Program-made: the position numbers and the translations under genes | Shown here: positions 1 through 8,294 of the stretch, one piece after another | How the letters are laid out: each line of letters starts with the position of its first letter | Position numbering within the stretch: the first letter of the stretch is position 1 | Assembly: GCA_019745155.1 (NCBI GenBank) | Contig: JAIETM010000006.1 | Location: 1-64,000 of the forward strand | Length of the DNA stretch: 64,000 bases | From: Chitinophagaceae bacterium | GTDB taxonomy: Bacteria; Bacteroidota; Bacteroidia; Chitinophagales; Chitinophagaceae | Direction of reading: 5' to 3' | The notes under the pieces: model-generated | What the model was told of the DNA's origin: nothing | Databases searched by the model: none | The model's input: the letters and a program-made list of their open reading frames with translations, nothing else

Positions 1-35
1 CCTGTTGTCGCTTTGTTGACATGGTTTCCTGTTTT

Positions 36-63
36 AGTTGACTTATTTACTGTCAACTTTTTT
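36..63 (+). terminator. Terminator-like hairpin for a gene left of the window
   Basis: AGTTGAC (36-42) pairs perfectly with GTCAACT (52-58) across a 9-nt loop, and a T-run follows (57-63). No gene lies between base 1 and this hairpin, so it would end a transcript that enters from the left. Called by eye. Confidence 0.55.
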
Positions 64-225
64 CAGGACGTGACATTTAAAATCAGCCTTATCCTTGTGA
101 ATCTGCCTTTCCTTTGACCTAGCCAACATGCCTAACCGATAGGTACTAAATGGATGTCCTAAGCCAAAGACTAAAGACCGGCACCCAAAGACCCGCCTTT
201 AACATCTTTGAATACTCTGTTTCCT

Positions 226-233
226 TACATTTG
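226..233 (+). promoter_or_regulatory. Bacteroidota -7 box before the Bax-inhibitor gene
   Basis: TACATTTG fits the TAnnTTTG -7 consensus and ends 18 nt before the ATG at 252. No TTTG sits at the canonical 19-nt spacing, so this is a partial promoter match. It supports starting the gene at 252 and not at the upstream in-frame ATG at 150. Confidence 0.4.
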
Positions 234-251
234 AGTGCAAAATTCGATTGT

Positions 252-1025
252 ATGGCATTATTTAAGTCGGGCAACCCCACTTTAACAGAGAAAATGTTTG
301 ACCGTGCACAGCAGGCAAGTGCTGACAATGCCGGTGTGATGAGCATCCGCGGTACCATCAATAAGTTCGGTTTTCTGATGCTGATGGTGGTAGCTGGTGC
401 AGCGTATACCTGGAACCTCTACATGCAGGAGAAGCCTCAAACGGCTATGACCCTGATGATAGTAGGCGCTATTGGCGGCTTGATCACTGGTTTGATCATT
501 AGCTTTAAACCCAATTGGGCTGGCTATCTGGCACCCGCTTATGGCATTCTGCAAGGTTTGTTTATTGGTGCCATTTCTGTGGTGATCAATAGCATGTTTG
601 CAGAAAAGTATCCCGGTATCGTGATGCAGGCCGTGGGCCTAACTTTTGGCGTAGCGATTGCGATGTTCCTGCTCTATAATTTCCGTGTTATTCAGGCTAC
701 GCAGAAGTTCAAAGCTGTGGTAATGACTGCTACTTTGGGTATTGCCCTGTTTTATTTGATTACATGGATTGTTAGCCTGTTTGGCGTGAACATGCCTTTC
801 ATGAGCATAACCAATGGTGGTATGCTGGGCATTGGTATCAGCTTGTTCGTTGTAGCGATTGCTGCGCTGAACCTGATTCTGGACTTTGACATGATTGAGC
901 GTGGTGCTGAAGCCGGTGCACCTAAGTTCATGGAATGGTATGGTGCGTTTGGTTTGCTGGTAACCATTGTTTGGTTGTATGTAGAAATTCTGAAACTGTT
1001 GAGCCGTTTGGCCAGCAGGGATTAA
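252..1025 (+). CDS. Bax inhibitor-1/YccA family membrane protein
   Basis: This is a 257-residue, highly hydrophobic protein with about seven predicted membrane segments after a short polar N-terminus (about residues 1-35). It has the layout of the bacterial Bax inhibitor-1 (UPF0005/YccA/YbhL) family, including the conserved acidic stretch near the C-terminus (residues about 210-225, DFDMIERG). Family members sit in the inner membrane; some have been described as pH-sensitive calcium leak channels and E. coli YccA modulates FtsH, but no role can be read from this sequence. I start it at 252 because the residues there match the usual family N-terminus; an in-frame extension to 150 has no family-like content. 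It stands alone and is followed by a terminator at 1053-1087. Confidence 0.85.
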   Translation: MALFKSGNPTLTEKMFDRAQQASADNAGVMSIRGTINKFGFLMLMVVAGAAYTWNLYMQEKPQTAMTLMIVGAIGGLITGLIISFKPNWAGYLAPAYGILQGLFIGAISVVINSMFAEKYPGIVMQAVGLTFGVAIAMFLLYNFRVIQATQKFKAVVMTATLGIALFYLITWIVSLFGVNMPFMSITNGGMLGIGISLFVVAIAALNLILDFDMIERGAEAGAPKFMEWYGAFGLLVTIVWLYVEILKLLSRLASRD

Positions 1026-1052
1026 ATACTTCACCCCACTGAAGGATCAAAT

Positions 1053-1087
1053 AAGGCCATCTCTACGGGGGTGGCCTTGGTTTTTTT
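1053..1087 (+). terminator. Rho-independent terminator after the Bax-inhibitor gene
   Basis: AAGGCCA (1053-1059) pairs with TGGCCTT (1072-1078), followed by seven T (1081-1087). It lies 28 nt past the stop codon. Confidence 0.75.
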
Positions 1088-1091
1088 AGTG

Positions 1092-1276
1092 TTCAACCAC
1101 TTCGTGGTTGTGTGTCATAATAAACTTGCTTTTCTATTCATATTGAACCCCTATGGGGTTCGTTACACGTTATATTTTTTGTCTTTTTCACAAGCACGAA
1201 GGGCTTGAACAGGCATAGCCGCAAGTGCAACTTGCGGCTATATGATAGGGTGGTAACCAACCCTGAAGGGGTTGAA
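1092..1276. repeat. Composite palindromic repeat, copy 1 (left of the RAYT)
   Basis: Five short palindromes lie in a row: CAACCAC/GTGGTTG (1094-1110), GAACCCC/GGGGTTC (1145-1161), CAAGC/GCTTG (1191-1207), a 10-bp perfect stem AGCCGCAAGT/ACTTGCGGCT around GCA (1217-1239), and CAACCC/GGGTTG (1258-1274). The same order recurs in three copies to the right of the transposase gene. The layout resembles REP/BIME elements associated with RAYT transposases. It accounts for most of the 1026-1394 gap; the rest (1277-1394) shows nothing recognisable. Confidence 0.85.
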
Positions 1277-1394
1277 CAAAAAATACAAACCTGTTTTAAC
1301 CAAAAACCTGTACGAATAACCATTCTTATTTCAATAAATAGATCATACTTAATTTCAAATCATTTCCTCCAATAGATGAAACAATTCATTTATT

Positions 1395-1841
1395 ATGAGC
1401 ACCTATACGCAAATACTGTATCAGATTATTTTCAGTACAAAGTACAGAGAGCGTACACTGACAAAAGCAGGCAGGCCGATCTTGTTTCAATACATTGGTG
1501 GTTTGCTGAAGAATAAACAATGTCATGTTTATAAGATTAATGGGGTGGAAGATCATCTGCATATCGTAACGCATTTACATCCATCCATTGCTTTGGCCTC
1601 TTTGGTGAAGGATATCAAAGTGGCTAGCTCTGCTTTTATTAAGGAGCAGCAGTTGTTTAAGAACTTTGAAGGATGGCAGGACGGATATGGTGCATTCACG
1701 TATAGCATAAAAGAGCGGGATCGATTAATCGATTATGTTCAGCAACAAGAAATACATCATCATACAAAATCATTTCGGGAAGAATATCTCGATCTACTCA
1801 ATGAGCAAGGTATTGCATTTGAGGAGCAGTATCTGATATAA
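1395..1841 (+). CDS. REP-associated tyrosine transposase (Y1/IS200-like, RAYT)
   Basis: This 148-residue protein belongs to the Y1 transposase superfamily, single-strand DNA nucleases that cut at hairpins and form a 5' phosphotyrosine. The HUH metal motif is His54-Leu-His56 within VEDHLHIVTH. The likely catalytic tyrosine is Tyr114, in a helix with Gln118 and a following His run (DYVQQQEIHHH). The length is normal for the family and the frame is intact. The gene lies between copies of a complex palindromic repeat, which is the usual setting for RAYTs that mobilise REP/BIME sequences in trans. No IS200/IS605-type ends tight against the gene were found, so it is probably a domesticated RAYT and not an autonomous IS. 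Substrate and activity are inferred from the family. Confidence 0.88.
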   Translation: MSTYTQILYQIIFSTKYRERTLTKAGRPILFQYIGGLLKNKQCHVYKINGVEDHLHIVTHLHPSIALASLVKDIKVASSAFIKEQQLFKNFEGWQDGYGAFTYSIKERDRLIDYVQQQEIHHHTKSFREEYLDLLNEQGIAFEEQYLI

Positions 1842-1842
1842 G

Positions 1843-2020
1843 GTTCAACCACTTCGTGGTTGCGCAACTACTTTTATTTCTGTCTGCTATTCATATTGAA
1901 CCCCTTTGGGGTTCTGATCGAATGTGACTTTTAACAAGCCTGAAGGGCTTGAACAAACATAACCGCAAGTGCAACTTGCGGCTATGTCATAGGGTGACAG
2001 CTAACCCGAATGAGTTGAAC
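1843..2020. repeat. Composite palindromic repeat, copy 2 (first of a tandem array)
   Basis: The same five-palindrome order as copy 1: the CAACCAC/GTGGTTG box at about 1846-1862, then the GAACCCC, CAAGC and CCGCAAGT boxes, and a degenerate last box (about 2001-2018). It begins directly after the RAYT stop codon. With the spacer to copy 3 it makes a ~232-bp tandem unit. Confidence 0.85.
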
Positions 2021-2074
2021 AAAAGACAAATTCTCATGAGAGATATCTTGATAATAGACATAGTTTCTATCTAT

Positions 2075-2250
2075 GTTCAACCACTTTGTGTTTGCGCGAC
2101 TGCTTTTACATCTATCTGCTATTCAAAGAGCCCTTCGGGGTTCTGATCGAATGCGACTTTTCACAAGCCTGAAGGGCTTGAACCAACATAACCGCAAGTG
2201 CAACTTGCGGCTGTATAATAGGGCGTTAACCAACCCCGGAGGGGTTGAAC
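2075..2250. repeat. Composite palindromic repeat, copy 3
   Basis: Second tandem unit, about 230 bp downstream of copy 2. The first box is degenerate (2075-2094). The last box, CAACCCC/GGGGTTG (2231-2247), is perfect. The spacers before copies 3 and 4 are also alike (both carry AGAGATAT...TTGATAA...AGACATAG), so the spacer belongs to the repeated unit. Short open frames in it encode only repeat sequence and are not genes. Confidence 0.85.
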
Positions 2251-2303
2251 AAAAGACAAATTATCAAGAGAGATATGTTGATAACAGACATAGCTTCTAT
2301 CTG

Positions 2304-2484
2304 TGTTAAACCAATTAGTGGTTGTGTGGCTGCTTTTTTATCTATCTGCTATTCATATTGTATCCCTTCGGGGTTCTTATCGAATGTGACTTTTCACAAG
2401 CCCGAAGGGCTTGAACAAGCATAGCCGCAAGTGCAACTTGCGGCTGTATGAGAGGGTGGTGACCAACCCCGAAGGGGTTGAACC
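2304..2484. repeat. Composite palindromic repeat, copy 4 (next to the E1 dehydrogenase gene)
   Basis: Third tandem unit, about 229 bp after copy 3. It ends with a perfect CAACCCC/GGGGTTG box (2464-2480), 86 nt before the start of the dehydrogenase gene. An open frame starting at 2411 inside the repeat runs into that gene, which is a trap for automatic start calling. Together copies 2-4 fill the 1842-2566 gap. Confidence 0.85.
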
Positions 2485-2566
2485 ATATGTATTCAGGAGT
2501 TGTACGGGTGGTTCAGCACATCCTCCCCGCAAAACATACTATCTTAGACACATTCAATTCAAGGGT

Positions 2567-4552
2567 ATGGACAGGAAGGGACTTAGCAACGCAGAACTCA
2601 TCAATTTGTACAAAGCCATTTTGCTGCCTCGCATGATTGAGGAGAAAATGCTCGTACTACTGCGTCAAGGAAAGATTAGTAAATGGTTCAGCGGTATTGG
2701 TCAGGAAGCGATTGCTGTTGGCGCTACACTCGCACTTGAGCCCGATGAATGGATCATGCCGCTGCATAGAAACCTTGGGGTGTTTACATCTCGTCAAATG
2801 CCGCTGCACAAACTCTTCATGCAATGGCAGGGTAATAAAGACGGTTATAGCAAGGGCCGCGAAAGAAGTTTTCACTTCGGTACGAAAGCGCATCATATCT
2901 GTGGGATGATTTCGCATCTGGGTCCGCAGTTGGCGATTGCTGATGGTGTTGCATTAGCACATCAACTAAGACAAGAACAAAAAGTATCCTTGGCCTTTAC
3001 AGGCGATGGCGGCACCAGCGAAGGCGATTTTCATGAAGCGCTGAATGTGGCTGCTGTCTGGGGCCTGCCGGTGATCTTCATCATTGAGAATAATGGCTAT
3101 GGTTTGAGTACACCTGTGAATGAACAATACAAATGCGAAAGCCTGGTGGATAGAGCAAAGGGTTATGGCATGGATGGTATTCGCATTGATGGGAATGATT
3201 TGCTGACTGTGTTTGATACGATTCGCGGTGTACGCGATTATTGCATACGCGAACAAAAGCCTTACTTGATTGAGTGCATGACTTTCCGCATGCGCGGACA
3301 TGAAGAAGCCAGTGGTACGAAATATGTACCCAAGGAATTGTTTGAAGAATGGGGCAGAAGAGATCCGGTGAAAAACTATGAGCAGCAACTCATCACTGGT
3401 GCTGTACTCACTGAAATGCAGATTGCCGACATCCGCAATGAACTGCGTATCTATATTGAAACTGAATTGGAGACTGCTTATCAAGCACAAGCATTAACAC
3501 CAGATACGGCAGAAGAAGTAGCTGACGTGTTTGCACCTGTGGTGCCCAATACCGCAGCCATCCTACGTGATCAAGCAAATAGCGAAGGAAGAGAGTTGCG
3601 TTTTGTGGATGCCATTCAGGAAGCGATGCGGCAAAGCATGCAGCAGCATCCTGAATTGGTATTGATGGGACAAGACATTGCTGAATACGGTGGTGCATTC
3701 AAAATCACTGAAGGCTTTGTACAAGAATTTGGTAAAGCACGTGTACGCAATACACCCTTGTGTGAGAGTGCCATTATTGGTTCAGCCTTAGGCTTGAGCC
3801 TGAAAGGATTCAAGAGTATGGTGGAAATGCAGTTTGCAGATTTTGTGAGCGTAGGCTTTAACCAGATCGTGAATAATCTGGCGAAGATTCATTATCGCTG
3901 GGGACAAAACGCAGATGTTGTTGTGCGAATGCCAACAGGTGCAGGCGTTGGTGCTGGTCCGTTTCATTCGCAAAGCAATGAAGCATGGTTTGCACATGTG
4001 CCCGGATTAAAGATTGTGTATCCTTCCAATCCGCATGATGCAAAAGGTTTGTTGATTGCCGCATTCAACGATCCCAATCCCGTGCTCTACTTCGAGCACA
4101 AAGCTTTGTACAGAAGTGTGAGTGGTTTGGTACCCGAGCAATACTATGAAGTGCCTATCGGAAAAGCAGCGACTATACAAATAGGATCAGATATTACCAT
4201 CATTACCTATGGCGCAGCAGTCCATTGGGCGAAAGAATATGTAGCCGCACATCCGGAAATCAGTGCAACCATTCTCGATCTGCGTAGTTTGGTACCATTG
4301 GATTATGACGCAATTCGTACTGCCGTGCAATCAACTGGTAAGGTGCTGATTCTGCATGAAGACAATTTGTTCGGTGGTATTGGCGCAGAAATCAGTGCAT
4401 GGATAAGCGAACATTGGTTTGAATTATTGGATGCGCCTGTGTTGCGTTGCGCTTCTTTGGATACGCCTATTCCATTTAATATGGATTTGGAGAAAAATTT
4501 CTTGGCTAAATCACGCCTGCACGCAACCGTGCAACAATTGATGCAATACTAA
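2567..4552 (+). CDS. Fused 2-oxoacid dehydrogenase E1 (alpha-beta), branched-chain type
   Basis: This 661-residue protein joins both E1 subunits of a thiamine-diphosphate 2-oxoacid dehydrogenase. Residues about 1-320 are E1 alpha, with the ThDP motif GDG(146-148)...NN(175-176). Residues about 340-661 are E1 beta, starting near the VDAIQEAM stretch and including the MGQDIAEYGG and VRMPTGAG motifs. The fused form is common in Bacteroidota and is usually annotated as branched-chain (2-oxoisovalerate) dehydrogenase E1, which decarboxylates branched 2-oxoacids and passes the acyl group to lipoyl E2. E2 and E3 are not in the window. I start at ATG 2567 because upstream in-frame residues (from 2411) are translated palindromic repeat. 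The thioesterase gene follows after one base, so the two are co-transcribed. Pyruvate cannot be excluded as substrate. Confidence 0.88.
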   Translation: MDRKGLSNAELINLYKAILLPRMIEEKMLVLLRQGKISKWFSGIGQEAIAVGATLALEPDEWIMPLHRNLGVFTSRQMPLHKLFMQWQGNKDGYSKGRERSFHFGTKAHHICGMISHLGPQLAIADGVALAHQLRQEQKVSLAFTGDGGTSEGDFHEALNVAAVWGLPVIFIIENNGYGLSTPVNEQYKCESLVDRAKGYGMDGIRIDGNDLLTVFDTIRGVRDYCIREQKPYLIECMTFRMRGHEEASGTKYVPKELFEEWGRRDPVKNYEQQLITGAVLTEMQIADIRNELRIYIETELETAYQAQALTPDTAEEVADVFAPVVPNTAAILRDQANSEGRELRFVDAIQEAMRQSMQQHPELVLMGQDIAEYGGAFKITEGFVQEFGKARVRNTPLCESAIIGSALGLSLKGFKSMVEMQFADFVSVGFNQIVNNLAKIHYRWGQNADVVVRMPTGAGVGAGPFHSQSNEAWFAHVPGLKIVYPSNPHDAKGLLIAAFNDPNPVLYFEHKALYRSVSGLVPEQYYEVPIGKAATIQIGSDITIITYGAAVHWAKEYVAAHPEISATILDLRSLVPLDYDAIRTAVQSTGKVLILHEDNLFGGIGAEISAWISEHWFELLDAPVLRCASLDTPIPFNMDLEKNFLAKSRLHATVQQLMQY

Positions 4553-4553
4553 G

Positions 4554-4943
4554 ATGGGCCGCTTTGAACAATTGATCACTGTAACTGAAACACATTGCGA
4601 TGCCTTACACCATGTAAACAATGTGGTGTATGTACAATGGTTACAGGATATTGCTGCAGCGCATTGGAATAGTAAAGTGCCTGCTGATATTAATGCATCT
4701 GTTGTGTGGATGTTGCGTAAGTGGGAAATTGAATACAGAGCACAGGCTTTTCCCGGCGACGTATTGCGCATCGATACTTGGACAGGCGCACATAGCGCTG
4801 TTACTTGGGACAGACATTTTACCATCACACGTGTGAATGACAATCAAACAATTCTTTCTGCAACCAGTGTTTGGATTCTAATTGATCAACCAACAGGTAG
4901 GCCTAAGCGTATCGATGAAGCTATCCTCAATGTATTAGCATAA
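4554..4943 (+). CDS. Acyl-CoA thioesterase, 4HBT/YbgC-like hotdog fold
   Basis: This 129-residue single hotdog-domain protein carries the family signature near the N-terminus (CDALHHVNNVVYVQWLQDIA), with Asp in the usual catalytic position of the DxxGHVNN-type motif (the Gly is His here). Such enzymes hydrolyse acyl-CoA thioesters in the cytoplasm. The ATG lies one base after the E1 stop codon, indicating translational coupling. A link to the E1 enzyme, for example recycling CoA from branched-chain acyl-CoA, is plausible but inferred. Confidence 0.82.
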   Translation: MGRFEQLITVTETHCDALHHVNNVVYVQWLQDIAAAHWNSKVPADINASVVWMLRKWEIEYRAQAFPGDVLRIDTWTGAHSAVTWDRHFTITRVNDNQTILSATSVWILIDQPTGRPKRIDEAILNVLA

Positions 4944-4973
4944 AAAAAGCACATTATTGAATGCGCTTTTTTT
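4942..4973. terminator. Bidirectional terminator between convergent genes
   Basis: AAAAAAAGC...GCTTTTTTT with an inner CATT/AATG stem (4942-4973). Its A-run and T-run let it work for both the thioesterase gene (plus) and the tricorn-like gene (minus, ending at 4981). Confidence 0.8.
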
Positions 4974-4980
4974 ATGGTTG

Positions 4981-7900
4981 TTATTTGCTACCGGGGCGTT
5001 TGTAACGAATAGGTGGTGCAGGTTCTTTCTTCAACTCAATACCTTTTGTTGGCATCAGTTTCAGTGCTTCTTGAACAGCACGTTCCAGTTGCGGATCTCT
5101 GCCTTCCAGCAATGCTTTTGGATCGTATGCCACTTCAATATCAGGACTAATACCTTCAGCCTCAACTGCCCACTGTCCGTCTGTATCAAAGAAGCCACCA
5201 CGTGGTGCTACCATTCGGCCACCATCAATAAAAGGAGGTGTATCCCATGTGCCCACTAATCCGCCCCATGTTCTGGTGCCCACGAGCGGACCAATCTTGG
5301 CTTTCTTGAACATGTATGGCAACAAGTCGCCACCCGATCCTGAGTTCTCGTTTGCAATCATCACTTTAGGTCCCCAGATACCAGACATTGGTGTAGTAGA
5401 TACTTTATGACCAGCCACGCGGTTATTGAAATAACCGAAGAGTTGTCTGTTCAGGATATCAATCATGTAGTCAGCAGCAGAACCACCACCGTTGTTTCGT
5501 TCGTCGATGATAGCACCTTGTTTTTCCTGTTGCGAGAAATAATATCTGTTGAAATAAGTATAACCTGGATTGCCTGTATTAGGTACATATACATAGGCGA
5601 GTTTTCCATCAGAGAGTTGATCTACTTTTCTGCGGTTATTTTCTACCCATGCACGAGAACGTAAACCACCTTCATTGGCAACAGGTACAACTGTGATCAA
5701 TCTTGAGCCTTCCATGCCGGGTTTATTGTTTACACGAATTTTCACTTGTCTGTTAGCAGTGCCTTCAAACAAACTGAATAGATTCATGTCTGCAGTCAAA
5801 GGCTTACCATCTACTTCTACGAGATATTCGCCTTCTTTCACATCCATACCTGGTCCGCTCAATGGTGCACGTAATTCCGGATTCCAGTTTTCACCTGTAT
5901 AGATTTTTTTGATGCGGAAATACCCATTGTCTTTTTCATAATCAGCACCCAATAAGCCAACAGGAATACTTGGCACATCAGGAAAATCACCACCGGAAGT
6001 ATAGGAGTGTCCTACAGAAACTTCACCACCAAGGATATCGATAATATAGTTCAGGTCTGAACGATGTTTTACATGCTTTAGCCAAGGTTTATACCAATCA
6101 TATATTTTATCCCATGGTGCACCGTGCACATTATCGACATAGAGAAAATCGCGCTGATAACGCCAACCTTCCCGATAGATTTGTTCTGCTTCTTTAGCAG
6201 GATCAACATAGACACGAATGCCTTCCGTAGCCAATCTGCCCTCACCAGGTCTTGGTGGTGCTGTGGTATTCACTACAAACCAACCAGCACCATTTCTGAT
6301 CAGCATATTTTTTCTGTCATGCGCAGTTGATGCATACAATATGCCGCGGGAAAATTCTGTTGCCTTTCTTTCCTTGAAGGAATAACGCGATAAAACTGCA
6401 CCCGGCTCGTTGGCAACAGATTCTGCATAGAAAATAGTGCCTTCAGGTCCGGGATATAAAGCAGCATAATCTCTTGCTGGTATGGGCAGGGCCAGTATGC
6501 GTTGTGATAATCCATCGAAATCAATCCTCACTTTTACTGCGCCTGCAGTAGGTGCAGCAGGTCGGGCTGCTTTCGATGTATCTGTAGATTTTACAGGCTC
6601 TTCATCAGATCTTGGCTCTAATGGTGAAGTGGTTTCTTTTGCTAACACAGCTACATACAAGCTTCTGTTAACCGGATAATTATAACTACTCATGTCCAAC
6701 CAACCTGTAGCCAAACCATAATCTGTGCTGGCGAGGAAGTACAGGTATTTACCACTTTCATCCCATTGTGGATCGATTGCATCAGAGAGTGCATCACTGA
6801 TCATATTGGCTTTACCTGTTTCAATATTGTACACTTTCACCGCTTTAAACTGATTCTCCTGAATCTGTACATAAGTCAGCCATTTGCTATCCGGCGACCA
6901 AACTGGATTCATGGTTCTATTGGGGTGCGCCAGTTTATCAGTGTCGGCAATTTTCGCTGTGCCGGTTGCTAGATCAACCAACCAAATATTGTAATCAGTA
7001 TCTGTGCATGCGATGTATTTTCCATCTGGCGACCAAGTTGGTTTGAAATAAAACTTCTTGTTTGGAATGGTATAGGCTTTTGGTGCTTGCAATCCGGATT
7101 GATCTGCCACCATCAACTGATACTCACCACTCGCATCAGAGAAATAAGCAATCTTACTGCCATCTGGCGACCAAACAGGATAACGTTCTGCTGATCCGGG
7201 TGAACGCGTGATATTACGCCAATCACCATTCTCTTTCGGCACAGTAAATATTTCACCACGTGTTTCGAACAAAGCTCTTTTACCTGTTGGTGATAAGCTT
7301 GCATTGATTAATGCATTGGGTGCGATATTATTCCATCTGGGTCTGCCCCAGTTTAAATCAGCTGCTGCATTGATTACAAGTGGATTGGTTTTACCTGATA
7401 CTATATCTAGTGAGTGTAGCCTACCACCTTGTTCATACACAACAGATTTTTCTCCTGCTGCAATATTCTTTACATCGAAGTCTTTGTGGAAGGTCCACTG
7501 TTTTTGTTGCTTGGTTTTGGGATCATAAGACCAAACATTGGCCGCATAGTCTTGTTCAGAAATAAAGAAGATCGATCCATTCACCCAAACAGGTGCAGTA
7601 TGTCTTTCACGATTGCCCTGTAAAGTTTTGACTGTTTCCTTAGTTTTGAAATCGTGTATCCAGATAGGTTGTGCTTGTCCGCCACGATAGTTGCGCCATT
7701 CAGGATCCCAGAATTGATAAGGTTGGTATGCGATGTAGCGACCATCTTCAGACAAGCTACCCACATTACCAAAAGGCAGGACTAATGATTCTGGCGTACC
7801 GCCGTTTACACTGACTTTGAAGAATTTGGTATTAGCAGTAGGATAGCCTTCTCTTGCGGATGTAAATACCACTGCTTTACCATCTGGCGTCCAGCATTGG

Positions 7901-8241
7901 GTGATATCTGCTCCGGGATGCCAAGTCAATCTTTTGGGTGCACCTCCGGTGATCGGCACGATATACACATCAGTATTGCCATCGTATTGACCGGTAAATG
8001 CCACCCATTGTCCGTCTGGACTGATGCGCGGATTGGTTTCAGCACCAACTGCAGCAGTGAGTCTGCGTGCATCACCGCCATTGCGGTCAACCACCCAGAG
8101 ATCATCAGCATGTACAAATGCAATATGTGTTTTGGATGCGCTGGGCTGCCTAAGTAACATAGTGCCCTGTGCATACGTAGCGTGAATACCCATTAGCCCC
8201 GTGCATAGCACACAGGCTTTGAGCAGAAGTTTTGGTATCAT
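4981..8241 (-). CDS. Secreted tricorn-like S41 protease with PD40 propeller and PDZ
   Basis: A 1086-residue exported protein starting at MIPKLLLK (ATG 8241; six more codons are possible), with a signal peptide ending near ATYAQ. The first ~540 residues contain repeated WSPDG/SPDG blades of a WD40-like (PD40) propeller. Then come a C1-like region, a PDZ-like domain (about 770-860) and an S41/TSP catalytic domain. The candidate nucleophile is Ser969 in NSGSGGD, followed by the GTRTWGG stretch typical of tricorn; His745 in VGHSY lies where tricorn His746 would be. Tricorn-type proteases cut oligopeptides to di- to tetrapeptides; with a signal peptide this copy acts in the periplasm or at the surface. 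It is probably the last gene of an operon with the penicillin acylase and M19 dipeptidase genes (53-nt gap to the former). Confidence 0.88.
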   Translation of the reverse strand: MIPKLLLKACVLCTGLMGIHATYAQGTMLLRQPSASKTHIAFVHADDLWVVDRNGGDARRLTAAVGAETNPRISPDGQWVAFTGQYDGNTDVYIVPITGGAPKRLTWHPGADITQCWTPDGKAVVFTSAREGYPTANTKFFKVSVNGGTPESLVLPFGNVGSLSEDGRYIAYQPYQFWDPEWRNYRGGQAQPIWIHDFKTKETVKTLQGNRERHTAPVWVNGSIFFISEQDYAANVWSYDPKTKQQKQWTFHKDFDVKNIAAGEKSVVYEQGGRLHSLDIVSGKTNPLVINAAADLNWGRPRWNNIAPNALINASLSPTGKRALFETRGEIFTVPKENGDWRNITRSPGSAERYPVWSPDGSKIAYFSDASGEYQLMVADQSGLQAPKAYTIPNKKFYFKPTWSPDGKYIACTDTDYNIWLVDLATGTAKIADTDKLAHPNRTMNPVWSPDSKWLTYVQIQENQFKAVKVYNIETGKANMISDALSDAIDPQWDESGKYLYFLASTDYGLATGWLDMSSYNYPVNRSLYVAVLAKETTSPLEPRSDEEPVKSTDTSKAARPAAPTAGAVKVRIDFDGLSQRILALPIPARDYAALYPGPEGTIFYAESVANEPGAVLSRYSFKERKATEFSRGILYASTAHDRKNMLIRNGAGWFVVNTTAPPRPGEGRLATEGIRVYVDPAKEAEQIYREGWRYQRDFLYVDNVHGAPWDKIYDWYKPWLKHVKHRSDLNYIIDILGGEVSVGHSYTSGGDFPDVPSIPVGLLGADYEKDNGYFRIKKIYTGENWNPELRAPLSGPGMDVKEGEYLVEVDGKPLTADMNLFSLFEGTANRQVKIRVNNKPGMEGSRLITVVPVANEGGLRSRAWVENNRRKVDQLSDGKLAYVYVPNTGNPGYTYFNRYYFSQQEKQGAIIDERNNGGGSAADYMIDILNRQLFGYFNNRVAGHKVSTTPMSGIWGPKVMIANENSGSGGDLLPYMFKKAKIGPLVGTRTWGGLVGTWDTPPFIDGGRMVAPRGGFFDTDGQWAVEAEGISPDIEVAYDPKALLEGRDPQLERAVQEALKLMPTKGIELKKEPAPPIRYKRPGSK

Positions 8242-8294
8242 GTGTCTTGATTTGGACAATCAATTTACCAAATTCCTGCTGCTGTTGACAATAT

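Noticed and set aside
1949-2309. Two open frames (65 and 78 codons) in the tandem repeats
   Set aside because: They translate the palindromic repeat itself, share the same repeated peptide and have no independent protein features.
1843-2484. Regular repeats as a CRISPR array
   Set aside because: Units are ~230 bp, the spacer is also repeated, and no cas genes are present.
2966-3490. 174-codon minus-strand frame opposite the E1 gene, and similar long antisense frames (for example 12358-13008, 49065-49697, 55488-56129)
   Set aside because: All lie inside strongly supported genes and have no recognisable features; they are codon-bias shadows.
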